From Janibacter sp. HTCC2649 (GTDB taxonomy: Bacteria; Actinomycetota; Actinomycetes; Actinomycetales; Dermatophilaceae): a DNA stretch of 64,000 bases. The notes under the pieces are model-generated. The model had not been told where the DNA came from, ran no database searches, and saw nothing but the letters and a program-made list of their open reading frames with translations. Numbering within the stretch: position 1 is the stretch's first letter; each line of letters begins with the position of its first letter. The position numbers and the translations under genes are program-made. Shown here piece after piece: positions 8,452 to 17,816 of this stretch. The stretch spans positions 3,565,046 to 3,629,045 of the forward strand of contig NZ_CH672413.1 in NCBI RefSeq assembly GCF_000152705.1, given 5' to 3'.

Positions 8452-9141
8452 ATGCGCACTCTCGGAGTCCTCGGTGGCATGAGCTGGACGAGCACGGCGA
8501 GCTACTACCGCCTCCTCAACGAAGGGGTCGTGGCCCGGCTCGGTGGGCTGCACTCGGCTCAGCTCCTCCTCCACAGCGTCGACTTCGACCCGGTGGCGAA
8601 GGCCCAGCACGACGGCGACTGGGATGCGACGGTCGCCATCCTGGCGCGCGCTGCCGAAGGACTGGCTCGTGGTGGCGCCGAGGCCCTGCTCGTGGCGACG
8701 AACACGATGCACAAGGTGGCCGACGAGCTCCAGCAGGCGTCCGGCCTCCCGCTGCTCCACATCGCCGACTCGACAGCAGACGCCATCGTCGCCGATGGGG
8801 TGAGCAGGGTCGGCCTGCTCGCCACGGCGTTCACGATGGAGCAGGACTTCTATGTCGGACGGCTGCGGGCCAAGGGGCTCGAGGTCATCGTCCCTGATGC
8901 ACCCCAGCGCGCGGAGGTCCACCGGATCATCTATGACGAGCTCTGCCTCGACGTCGTGCTCGACGAGTCACGCGCTGCGTATCGCGACGTGATGGCGTCC
9001 CTTGTCGAGAGAGGCGCGCAGGCGGTCATCCTGGGGTGCACCGAGATCACGCTGCTGGTGAGTGAGCAGGACAGCTCGGTCCCGCTCTATGACACGACGC
9101 GGATCCACGCCGATGCCGGCGTCGACTTCATGCTCGGCTGA
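8452..9141 (+). CDS. Aspartate/glutamate racemase family protein (YgeA-like)
   Basis: A 229-residue cofactor-independent amino-acid racemase. The N-terminus reads LGVLGGMSWTSTASYY. The first catalytic position lies in ATNTMHKV, with Thr where classic racemases have Cys, and the second Cys lies in GCTEITLLV. A Thr/Cys pair is known from the E. coli L-Asp/L-Glu-specific enzyme YgeA, so activity is plausible. The ATG at 8452 is chosen because it matches the conserved N-terminus and follows a TAGTGT box by seven bases; an upstream in-frame GTG would add residues of no family likeness. The gene is single, ending at two hairpins. Confidence 0.88.
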   Translation: MRTLGVLGGMSWTSTASYYRLLNEGVVARLGGLHSAQLLLHSVDFDPVAKAQHDGDWDATVAILARAAEGLARGGAEALLVATNTMHKVADELQQASGLPLLHIADSTADAIVADGVSRVGLLATAFTMEQDFYVGRLRAKGLEVIVPDAPQRAEVHRIIYDELCLDVVLDESRAAYRDVMASLVERGAQAVILGCTEITLLVSEQDSSVPLYDTTRIHADAGVDFMLG

Positions 9142-9176
9142 CCGACGCTTTGCCGGACCCCTACCCAGAAAAATGT

Positions 9177-9259
9177 CGGGCGGCTGAGAGCGTCCCTGGT
9201 CGCTCCCAGCCGCCCGGCTGGCCTGCCGAACACCTGAGCGCGTCCCTGGTCGCTCTCAG
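9177..9259. terminator. Two tandem hairpins sharing the same loop sequence
   Basis: First hairpin: CGGGCGGCTG (9177-9186) pairs with CAGCCGCCCG (9207-9216), and GAGCG (9188-9192) pairs with CGCTC (9201-9205). Second: CTGAG (9234-9238) and GCG (9240-9242) pair with CGC (9251-9253) and CTCAG (9255-9259). The 15-base loop region GCGTCCCTGGTCGCT is repeated exactly at 9190 and 9240. They separate the convergent racemase and whiB genes and can terminate both. Confidence 0.7.
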
Positions 9260-9294
9260 CCGTCCGGCCGTTTGGTCACTCGCTGCTGATCGAG

Positions 9295-9582
9295 TCAGCT
9301 GGCGAGCTCACGTTGGTTGAGGATGCGAATGCGCTCTTCCTCGGTCATTCCGCCCCAGACGCCATACGGCTCGCGTGACGACAGCGCGTGCTCACGGCAC
9401 AGCTTGAGCACCGGGCAGGTGTCGCAGACGGCCTTGGCGCGGTCATCGCGGCTGCGGCGCTGGTTGCCGCGCTCGCCCTCGGGGTGGAAGAAGACCTCCG
9501 GGCTCACCTGACGGCAGTGCCCGTCGAACTGCCACTCCCAAACATCGAGTGTCGGCTTCGGCAGTCGTGCGATGTCAGTCAT
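9295..9582 (-). CDS. whiB3: WhiB-family iron-sulfur regulator, WhiB3/WhiD-like
   Basis: A 95-residue actinobacterial Wbl protein. Four Cys for the [4Fe-4S] cluster are visible (GHC, then VCDTC, then LKLC), followed by the GVWGG turn (EPYGVWGGMTEEER) that contacts the housekeeping sigma factor. The pattern WEWQFDGHC...FFHPEGERG and the neighbouring guaB match WhiB3 (from memory, in Mycobacterium whiB3 lies near guaB2). The C-terminal DNA-binding tail is short, ending soon after RIL. Start: ATG 9582 follows AGGAGGGG; upstream in-frame codons lack a ribosome site. Role inferred from family: redox- or stage-dependent gene control. Confidence 0.88.
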   Translation of the reverse strand: MTDIARLPKPTLDVWEWQFDGHCRQVSPEVFFHPEGERGNQRRSRDDRAKAVCDTCPVLKLCREHALSSREPYGVWGGMTEEERIRILNQRELAS

Positions 9583-9830
9583 GACCCCTCCTGTCCGTGG
9601 CTTCCGACCTCGTCGTCGGTCGCCGTAGTAGTCACACACCCCTCGTGCGCAGCATCAGGCTAGGAACGCGTTGGCAAGGTGCGGGTCTGGGGCAGGTAAG
9701 AAGTTGGCAAAGTCGGGCAGGGGCGCGGAAATTCGCAGGTCAGCGCCGTTCCGGGGGCCGCGTCCGGCGCCGGCCCCTGACCAAGGCGTGGGCACGTTTT
9801 CGCCGGTTCGGAGCCGCGCGAGGGCTGCTC

Positions 9831-11462
<1,632 letters not shown>

Positions 11463-11861
11463 TCAGTTCGCTGAGGCATTCCTGACGTCCGTGTGGGTGA
11501 AGTCCTCGCCCTTGAAGAGCAGGGGCTCGTCCGTGCTCATGGCCAGCGCGTAGGAGAAGCAGTCGCCCAGATTGAGTTTGGCTGGATGGCCCGACCCACG
11601 TCCGTAGCGTCGATGAGCCCGTCGGGCGACACGGGCCTGTTCTGGAGTGAGGGCCACGACCTTGATGTCGAACTCGTCGAGGAGTTCGTCGAGTCGGTTG
11701 GTTGGTTGCTCTGGTCGCTTGAGGTCCAGGACGACCCCGCACTCGACATAGGTCGCCGCCGAGATCAGGGATCCACGCGCTGCGGCGAGGACATCGAGGA
11801 ACCGTGCCCGCTCGGGCTCTCCTTCGTGGATGGCCACGATGGCCGAAGAGTCGACGATCAC
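11463..11861 (-). CDS. vapC: PIN-domain ribonuclease toxin VapC
   Basis: Toxin of a type II toxin-antitoxin pair, a Mg-dependent RNase of the PIN fold (132 residues). Acidic residues expected at the active site are visible: Asp4 in MIVDSSAIVAI, Glu in YVECG, Asp in NLGDCFSYALA and Asp in KGEDF. The GTG start overlaps the stop of vapB by four bases, the usual coupled antitoxin-toxin order. Its stop codon directly abuts the stop of guaB on the other strand, with no spacer or terminator. Confidence 0.92.
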   Translation of the reverse strand: MIVDSSAIVAIHEGEPERARFLDVLAAARGSLISAATYVECGVVLDLKRPEQPTNRLDELLDEFDIKVVALTPEQARVARRAHRRYGRGSGHPAKLNLGDCFSYALAMSTDEPLLFKGEDFTHTDVRNASAN

Positions 11862-12121
11862 CGGGGCAGGCCCGTCTGCGGGTCGTACATCTCGTCCATG
11901 ATCTCCTCGACGGTTGGCCCGCCATCGGTTCGCTCCGCATCGATCTCGGCCAGGAGTTGGTCGATACGTCGTCGCTTCGAATCGCTCTCCGCCTCGCGGA
12001 CGAGGTCGGCGAGGTAGCGCTCCAAGGCGCTCTCGATGGCGCCCGTCTGAGTCGTGCCGGTGCGCGCCGCGACGTCGCGGGCGAGGGTCACCACGCGCTC
12101 ATTCTTGATGTTGAGGGCCAT
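11858..12121 (-). CDS. vapB: VapB-type antitoxin
   Basis: An 87-residue antitoxin that neutralises VapC and should autoregulate the pair. The N-terminal half, MALNIKNERVVTLARDVAAR, is the ribbon-helix-helix-like PSK family signature, followed by a long charged helix (about residues 30-65) and a C-terminal toxin-binding tail (EEIMDEMYDPQTGL). A TACCTT box at -12 to -7 before ATG 12121 indicates a leaderless message. Confidence 0.9.
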   Translation of the reverse strand: MALNIKNERVVTLARDVAARTGTTQTGAIESALERYLADLVREAESDSKRRRIDQLLAEIDAERTDGGPTVEEIMDEMYDPQTGLPR

Positions 12122-12127
12122 GGCACC

Positions 12128-12133
12128 AAGGTA
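12128..12133 (-). promoter_or_regulatory. Leaderless -10 box of vapBC
   Basis: Minus-strand TACCTT, exactly at -12 to -7 of the vapB ATG. No Shine-Dalgarno is present. It lies in the 22-base gap after the peptidase gene. Confidence 0.55.
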
Positions 12134-12143
12134 CCACTGACGT

Positions 12144-13196
12144 CTACCCGGGTACCTTCTCTGCCAGGGCGTCAGACCAGCTGCTCAGGGCGACGCCGCC
12201 GTCGGCCGTGCGGTCGATCGAGGCGGCCGCCAGCATTGCGTGACCGATCGCGCGGGTGACGCAGTCGGCTGCGGCCGTCTGGAGGTGGACCAGATCGAGG
12301 TCGCCGGGCGCTTCCTTCTCACCTGTCGCGAGGGTGAAGATCGTGTCTCCGTCGTATGCCGTGTGCACCGGCGACAGTGCCCGCGCCAGTCCGTCGTGGC
12401 TCACCTCGGCGAGCTTGCTGCACTGCACCTTGGTGAGGGCCGCGTCCGTGGCCACGACCCCGATCGTCGTCGCCATCCCGGCCCGCAGCATCGCCTCTGC
12501 CTGGGCCAAGGCTTGCCAATAGGCCTGTGCTGCTGCCGGATTCGCGTCGGGCAATCCGGCGAACTCGTCTGCGAGACCGGAGCGGACGGCATACAGGGAT
12601 CCGTCAGGAGCGCAGGGTGAGCCCATCGCGTTGACGACCACGATCGCTCCCACGGTCACGCCGTTGACGATGGCGCTGGCAGTTCCGACACCGCCCTTGA
12701 GGCCGCCGGACCTGGCGCCCGTGCCGGCGCCGACCGAACCCTGCCCCACTGGGCCGGTCATGGCCTCGCGCCAGCCGCGGGCGCCGTCCGCGGCACTGGG
12801 GGTGTGGGTGAACTCGCCACCGCGCGCGAGATCGAGGATGACGGCGGCCGGCACGATCGGCACGACCTCGGAGCCGTCCTCGAGGTTGACCGGCCATCCG
12901 GAGCCAGCGGCATACGCCTCCTGCATGACGCCGTCCGCGGCCGCGAGACCGAACGCGCTGCCGCCGGCAAGGACGATCGCATCGACGCGGTCGACGAGGC
13001 GGACCGGATCGAGCAGGTCGGTCTCACGGGTGCCCGGAGCGCCGCCGCGGACGTCGACACCACCGATCGTGCCGGTCGGGGGCACGACGACTGTGACTCC
13101 GGTGAGCCAGCCGGGCTCGTCCCGTGTCACGTGACCGACGCGCACCCCGGCGACGTCGGTGATCGCGTTGTGCCGGCCCGGTCGGGGAGTGTCCAT
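12144..13196 (-). CDS. Family S58 (DmpA/P1) aminopeptidase or amidase
   Basis: A 350-residue N-terminal-nucleophile hydrolase that self-cleaves into two chains. Family landmarks: N-terminus NAITDVAGVRVGHVT, AIVLAGGSAFGLAAADGV, GARSGGLKGGVGTASAIV, and the region VVVNAMGSPCAP around the expected Gly-Ser processing site. Members include L-aminopeptidase/D-esterase and nylon-oligomer hydrolases; the natural substrate cannot be read from the sequence. No signal peptide, so cytoplasmic. It is oriented with the upstream MFS gene but a hairpin separates them, so it may have its own promoter; ATG 13196 lacks a clear ribosome site. Confidence 0.88.
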   Translation of the reverse strand: MDTPRPGRHNAITDVAGVRVGHVTRDEPGWLTGVTVVVPPTGTIGGVDVRGGAPGTRETDLLDPVRLVDRVDAIVLAGGSAFGLAAADGVMQEAYAAGSGWPVNLEDGSEVVPIVPAAVILDLARGGEFTHTPSAADGARGWREAMTGPVGQGSVGAGTGARSGGLKGGVGTASAIVNGVTVGAIVVVNAMGSPCAPDGSLYAVRSGLADEFAGLPDANPAAAQAYWQALAQAEAMLRAGMATTIGVVATDAALTKVQCSKLAEVSHDGLARALSPVHTAYDGDTIFTLATGEKEAPGDLDLVHLQTAAADCVTRAIGHAMLAAASIDRTADGGVALSSWSDALAEKVPG

Positions 13197-13210
13197 GGGG
13201 CCAGCATGCC

Positions 13211-13247
13211 GAAGGCCGGCCCACCCGTCAGAGGTGGACCGGCCTTC
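13211..13247 (-). terminator. Hairpin after the MFS gene
   Basis: GAAGGCCGGCCCACC (13211-13225) pairs with GGTGGACCGGCCTTC (13233-13247) with one central mismatch and a seven-base loop. It follows the MFS stop codon by 17 bases and precedes the start of the S58 peptidase gene, so it probably ends the exporter transcript. Confidence 0.65.
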
Positions 13248-13264
13248 GTCAGGCAGGGTGAGCG

Positions 13265-14896
13265 TCAGTGCAGGATGACCGGCGGCGCCACCTCGACGGC
13301 GTCCTCGTCGTCGAGCAGGTGGCTCTCCTCGTGCTTGCGCGGGAGGAACCAGGCCGAGACCAACGTGAACGCGACCATGATCGCGGCCACGAAGAAGGTG
13401 TTGCCGAAGACCTCACCCATCGAGTTCTCGACAGCGCTCTTGAGTGCGGCAGCGCCCGCAGCCGGGTCCTGGAACTGGCCGAGGATCTGGCCGACGAGCG
13501 GGAACTTCTCGAGGAGGCCGCCCGTCTGCGACGGGTCAACACCCTTCGAGGCCTCCGCGAACGCACCGGCCTGCGAGACGAGTGGGTCGTTCTTCAGACC
13601 GTTGGTGAGGACGACCGAGATGATCGCGACACCGATGGAGCTGGCGACCTGCTGCGAGATGTTGAGCAGCGTCGAACCGCGAGCGACCTGGTGCGCCGTG
13701 AGCGTCTTGAGCGCCGAGGTCATGAGTGGCATCATCGTGGCGCCCATACCCAGACCCATGACGAACAGGACCGGGATGAGGTAGCCCCAGTAGGACGTGT
13801 CGCCATCGACCTGGGTCAGGGCGAACATGCCACCGGTGATGAGGACGAGTCCGACAGGGACGATGCGCCCCACCGGGAACTTGTCGGCCAGGACACCGGC
13901 GATCGGCATGGTGAGCATGGCGCCCAGGCCCTGCGGCGCGATGAGCCAACCGGCGCTGAGGGCGCTCTCGCCGCGGACCTGCTGGAGGTAGGTCGGGACG
14001 AGCAGGAGCCCACCGAAGAAGGCGCCGGCGAAGATGAACATCGTGATGATCGACCAGGTGAGGTTGCGGTTCTTGAACAGGCGCAGGTCGAGCAGCGGGT
14101 GCTCGGGCTTGAAGCTGTAGAAGACGAACGCGACGATCAGCGCGAGGCCGGCGCCAGCGAAGCCCAGGACCCTGGCCGAGAAGAACGTGCCGGCCTCGGG
14201 GATCGACGAGATGCCGTAGAGGAAGAAGGCGAGCCCGGGGCTCATGAGCAGCATGCCGACGAAGTCAAAGGACTCCGTGGGCTCCGGAGCATCCTTGGCC
14301 AGGGCCCACCAGGCGTAGCCGAGGGCGAGCAGGCCGAGCGGCAGGTTGATGAGGAAGATCCAGTGCCAGGACAGGTTGACGATGAGGAAGCCACCGAGGA
14401 TCGGACCGGCGATCGGGCCGAGCAGCATCGGCACACCGAGGATCGCCATGAGACGACCCATCCGGGCCGGGCCCGCTGCCTTGGTCATGATGACCATGCC
14501 GAGGGGCATGAGGAGACCGCCACCGAGGCCCTGGATGACGCGGAAGAGGATGAGCATGTTGATGCTCGTGGCGGCGGCACACAGTGCCGAGCCGAGGGTG
14601 AAGAGAGTGAGTGCGGCCATGTAGAGGCGCTTGGTGCCGAAGCGGTCGGCGGCCCAGCCCGTCAGCGGGATGACCGTGGCGAGAGCCAGGGTGTAGGCCG
14701 TGACCGTCCACGCGACGGTGGAGTAGGGGAGCGGGTTGTCAGTGCCGGTGAAGGTGACCTGCAGGTCCGGAAGCGCGACGTTGACGACAGTGATGTCGAG
14801 GATCGACATGATGGCGCCGAGGACGACGACGCCAGCGATCTTGAGGACCGCCCCGTCAATCTTCTCGGGGTACTCGATCTGGGCAGGGCTGGACAA
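13265..14896 (-). CDS. DHA2-family (EmrB/QacA) 14-TM drug exporter
   Basis: Proton-driven multidrug exporter of the major facilitator superfamily, 543 residues from the chosen start. Landmarks: MSILDITVVNVALPDL in TM1 (motif D1), WAADRFGTKRLY in the TM2-3 loop (motif A), GLGGGLLMPLGMVIM (TM4), and GPILGGFLIVNLSWHWIFLINLP (motif C, TM5), with about 14 hydrophobic segments. The start is a TTG at 14896: GAGGAG lies six bases upstream and the protein then begins with the usual short polar tail. A longer reading to 15064 would run into the guaB3 promoter and is unlikely. Substrate unknown; no regulator gene adjacent. Confidence 0.9.
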   Translation of the reverse strand: MSSPAQIEYPEKIDGAVLKIAGVVVLGAIMSILDITVVNVALPDLQVTFTGTDNPLPYSTVAWTVTAYTLALATVIPLTGWAADRFGTKRLYMAALTLFTLGSALCAAATSINMLILFRVIQGLGGGLLMPLGMVIMTKAAGPARMGRLMAILGVPMLLGPIAGPILGGFLIVNLSWHWIFLINLPLGLLALGYAWWALAKDAPEPTESFDFVGMLLMSPGLAFFLYGISSIPEAGTFFSARVLGFAGAGLALIVAFVFYSFKPEHPLLDLRLFKNRNLTWSIITMFIFAGAFFGGLLLVPTYLQQVRGESALSAGWLIAPQGLGAMLTMPIAGVLADKFPVGRIVPVGLVLITGGMFALTQVDGDTSYWGYLIPVLFVMGLGMGATMMPLMTSALKTLTAHQVARGSTLLNISQQVASSIGVAIISVVLTNGLKNDPLVSQAGAFAEASKGVDPSQTGGLLEKFPLVGQILGQFQDPAAGAAALKSAVENSMGEVFGNTFFVAAIMVAFTLVSAWFLPRKHEESHLLDDEDAVEVAPPVILH

Positions 14897-15023
14897 ACGA
14901 GGCTCCTCGAGAGCAAGGGGATGTGGAGGTCGGCGACGCTGCCGGGACGCGGAAAAGCCCGCACGAATCATTGTGCTCCTCCCGCAACCTCCGGCGCCAA
15001 TCTGATATTTCCGGGCGCGCGGA

Positions 15024-15029
15024 TAGGGT
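15024..15029 (+). promoter_or_regulatory. Leaderless -10 box of guaB3
   Basis: TAGGGT at -12 to -7 relative to GTG 15036; no ribosome site between box and start. Confidence 0.65.
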
Positions 15030-15035
15030 GCGGGG

Positions 15036-16157
15036 GTGAATGAGATCGAGATCGGACGTGGCAAGCGTGCCCGGCGCGCCTACTCCTTCGACGACGTCGC
15101 GGTGGTGCCCTCACGGCGCACGCGCGACCCGGAAGAGGTGAACGTGGGCTGGCAGATCGACGCCTACCACTTCGACCTGCCGGTCATCGCTGCTCCGATG
15201 GACTCGGTGATGTCACCGGAGAGTGCGATCGCCTTCGGCGGGCACGGAGGACTGCCCGTCCTCGACCTCGAAGGTCTGTGGACGCGCTACGAGGACCCAG
15301 CGCCGCTCCTGGCCGAGATCGCCACTCTCGAGCCGGCGCTCGCGACCGCGCGCATGCAGGACATCTACAAGGCGGACATCGTCCCCGAGCTCATCGTCGA
15401 GCGGCTGCGCACCATCCGCGAGGCGGGTGTCACGGTGGCCGGAGCCCTCACGCCGCAGCGCACCCAGCAGCTGTGGAAGACCGTCGTCGACGCGGGAGTC
15501 GACCTCTTCGTCATCCGCGGCACCACCGTCTCGGCCGAGCACGTGTCGAGCCGCGCCGAACCCCTCAACCTCAAGCGCTTCATCTATGAGCTCGACGTGC
15601 CGGTCATCGTGGGTGGGGCCGCGTCCTACTCAGCAGCCCTGCACCTCATGCGCACCGGTGCGGCCGGCGTCCTCGTCGGCTTCGGTGGCGGCGCGGCGCA
15701 CACGACCCGTCGCACGCTGGGCATCCACGCCCCCATGGCCTCGGCCATCGCCGACGTCGCAGCGGCGCGACGTGACTACCTCGACGAGAGCGGCGGGCGC
15801 TACGTCCACGTCATCGCTGACGGTGGAGTCGGCACGAGCGGCGACATCGTCAAGGCCGTCGCGTGTGGCGCCGACGCCGTGATGCTCGGTGCCGCGCTGG
15901 CGCGCACGACCGAGGCGCCCGGCCGCGGCTTCCACTGGGGCGCCGAGGCGCACCACCCCGAGCTGCCGCGTGGTGAGCGTGTCGAGGTCGGCGCGGTGGC
16001 CTCGCTCCAGGAGGTCCTGTTCGGGCCGAGCAAGGTCGCCGATGGCACGACCAACCTCGTCGGGGCGCTGCGTCGCGCCATGGCGACGACCGGCTACACC
16101 GAGCTCAAGGACTTCCAGCGGGTCGAGGTCGTCGTCGCGCCCTACGAAGGCGGCTGA
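15036..16157 (+). CDS. guaB3: GuaB3-family IMP dehydrogenase-related protein
   Basis: A 373-residue IMPDH/GMP-reductase barrel without CBS domains. The N-terminus (YSFDDVAVVPSRRTRD) and LPVIAAPMDSVMSPE are family-typical. At the catalytic loop it reads GFGGGAAHTTRRTLG, so the Cys essential in IMPDH and GuaC is absent. The second phosphate-binding loop (HVIADGGVGTSGDIVKAVACGADAVMLG) is intact. The GuaB3 group is common in actinobacteria and cyanobacteria; GMP reductase activity has been reported for a cyanobacterial member as I recall, but for Cys-less actinobacterial forms the function is open. The genes for an aldehyde dehydrogenase and a GMC oxidoreductase follow on the same strand. Confidence 0.9.
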   Translation: MNEIEIGRGKRARRAYSFDDVAVVPSRRTRDPEEVNVGWQIDAYHFDLPVIAAPMDSVMSPESAIAFGGHGGLPVLDLEGLWTRYEDPAPLLAEIATLEPALATARMQDIYKADIVPELIVERLRTIREAGVTVAGALTPQRTQQLWKTVVDAGVDLFVIRGTTVSAEHVSSRAEPLNLKRFIYELDVPVIVGGAASYSAALHLMRTGAAGVLVGFGGGAAHTTRRTLGIHAPMASAIADVAAARRDYLDESGGRYVHVIADGGVGTSGDIVKAVACGADAVMLGAALARTTEAPGRGFHWGAEAHHPELPRGERVEVGAVASLQEVLFGPSKVADGTTNLVGALRRAMATTGYTELKDFQRVEVVVAPYEGG

Positions 16158-16214
16158 GCCGGGCGCGTCCCGCGACTGGGGTCACACGCCCTGCCATTGT
16201 GCGGAGTCTTTGGT

Positions 16215-16220
16215 TACTCT
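16215..16220 (+). promoter_or_regulatory. Leaderless -10 box of the aldehyde dehydrogenase gene
   Basis: TACTCT at -12 to -7 relative to ATG 16227. It decides that start over an in-frame codon 30 bases upstream. Confidence 0.6.
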
Positions 16221-16226
16221 CGGGTA

Positions 16227-17816
16227 ATGGCCGACGTCATCGCAGACCCGGGGCTGGACCCCACCGCTACCTATGCCGTGGACCCCAGTCGCGCGCGACG
16301 GCTTGCGTCTCGGGTCGTCGCCGGCCCCGGCGCTGAGCAGCACCTGAGCCACACGCCGATGACGGGTGCGCCCCTGGCGTCACTCCCGGTCTCCACGCCG
16401 GAGGACGTCGCGGTCGCCATCGGCACCGCCCGGGCCGCCCAGCGAGCCTGGGGTCGGCTCAGCATCGAACGCCGCGGCCAGGTGCTCCTGCGCTTCCACG
16501 ACCTCGTGCTCGAGCGCCAGGTCGAGCTGCTCGACCTCATCCAGCTCGAGTCCGGCAAGGCCCGCAGCCACGCCTTCGAGGAGGTGGCCGACTGTGCGAT
16601 CGTCTCCCGGCACTACGCGCGAGCGGCGGCGGCATACCTGAAGGACACCAGGGTTCGCGGTGGCATCCCGGTGCTGTCGCAGACCGTGGTGAGTCATCGC
16701 CCGAAGGGCGTCGTCGGCATCGTCTCGCCCTGGAACTACCCGCTGAGCCTCGCCATCACCGACGCCCTGCCAGCGCTCATGGCCGGCAACGCCGTCGTCC
16801 TGCGCCCCGACCAGCAGTCGTCGCTCACCGCTCTCGCCGGTCATGAGCTGCTGCTCGAGGCTGGCCTGCCCGAGGGTGTCTTCCAGGTCGTCCTCGGTCC
16901 GGGCAGCTCGACCGGTCAGGCGATCGTCGACCAGGCGGACTACGTCTGTTACACCGGCTCGACACCCACGGGGCGCATCGTCGCTCAGGCCGCCGCCAAG
17001 CGACTCGTCGGCTGCAGCCTCGAGCTCGGTGGCAAGAACTCCATGTATGTCGCTGCGGACGCGGACATCTCGCGCGCCGTCGCCGGTGCCGTGCGTGCCT
17101 GCTTCTCCTCGGCCGGGCAGCTCTGCATCAGTGCCGAGCGCCTCCTCGTCCACCGCGACGTCTTCGGGGAGTTCGTGACGAAGTTCGTCGAGGCGGTCGA
17201 GTCGATGAAGCTCGGCACCGACCTCGCCTACGGCTACGACATGGGTTCGCTGGTCGGGCAGAGCCAGCTCGACACGGTGACCCAGCACGTCGAGGACGCC
17301 CGGGCGCAAGGCGCCATCGTGCTCACCGGCGGCCGCCCGCGGCCGGACCTCGGGCCCTTTGTCCACGAACCCACCGTCCTCACCGGGGTCACGGAGACGA
17401 TGCTCTGCCGTGACGGTGAGACGTTCGGCCCGGTCGTGTCGCTCTACGAGGTCGGCTCCGACGACGAGGCCATCGCGCTCGCCAACGACACCGAGTACGG
17501 CCTCAACTCGTCCGTGTGGACCCGCGACGTGCGTCGTGGTCGCCGGATCGCCGCGCAGATCAGCACCGGCACGGTCAACGTCAACGACGGGTATGCCGCG
17601 GCCTGGGCCAGCGTCGGCGCTCCGATGGGCGGGATGAAGGCTTCCGGCATCGGCCGACGCCACGGTCGCGAGGGCATCGTCAAGTACACCGAGAGCCAGA
17701 ACGTCACCGCCCAGCACCTCGTCGGATTCGGCGGGCTGCCCGGGGTTCCCGAGGACACCTACGCGCAGGGAATGACTGCCGCCCTGCGGATCATGAAGGG
17801 GTTGGGCCTGAAATGA
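16227..17816 (+). CDS. Succinic semialdehyde dehydrogenase-type aldehyde dehydrogenase
   Basis: NAD(P)-dependent aldehyde dehydrogenase, 529 residues. Catalytic Glu lies in CSLELGGKNSM and catalytic Cys in FSSAGQLCISAER; cofactor contacts are in VSPWNYPLSLAITDALPAL and YTGSTPTGRIV. Closest in pattern to actinobacterial NADP-type succinic semialdehyde dehydrogenases (GabD2 type), which oxidise succinic semialdehyde to succinate; the substrate is assigned by family likeness only. ATG 16227 is fixed by the TACTCT box. Its stop overlaps the ATG of the GMC oxidoreductase by four bases, so the two form an operon and may act on one substrate chain (alcohol to aldehyde to acid). Confidence 0.88.
   Translation: MADVIADPGLDPTATYAVDPSRARRLASRVVAGPGAEQHLSHTPMTGAPLASLPVSTPEDVAVAIGTARAAQRAWGRLSIERRGQVLLRFHDLVLERQVELLDLIQLESGKARSHAFEEVADCAIVSRHYARAAAAYLKDTRVRGGIPVLSQTVVSHRPKGVVGIVSPWNYPLSLAITDALPALMAGNAVVLRPDQQSSLTALAGHELLLEAGLPEGVFQVVLGPGSSTGQAIVDQADYVCYTGSTPTGRIVAQAAAKRLVGCSLELGGKNSMYVAADADISRAVAGAVRACFSSAGQLCISAERLLVHRDVFGEFVTKFVEAVESMKLGTDLAYGYDMGSLVGQSQLDTVTQHVEDARAQGAIVLTGGRPRPDLGPFVHEPTVLTGVTETMLCRDGETFGPVVSLYEVGSDDEAIALANDTEYGLNSSVWTRDVRRGRRIAAQISTGTVNVNDGYAAAWASVGAPMGGMKASGIGRRHGREGIVKYTESQNVTAQHLVGFGGLPGVPEDTYAQGMTAALRIMKGLGLK

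Noticed and set aside
9177-9259. Repeated GCGTCCCTGGTCGCT taken as insertion-sequence ends
   Set aside because: Each copy is the loop of its own hairpin between convergent genes, with no transposase or target duplication; terminators explain it.
14897-15064. Extended N-terminus of the MFS exporter
   Set aside because: The extra residues have no family likeness and overlap the guaB3 promoter; TTG 14896 has a GAGGAG ribosome site.
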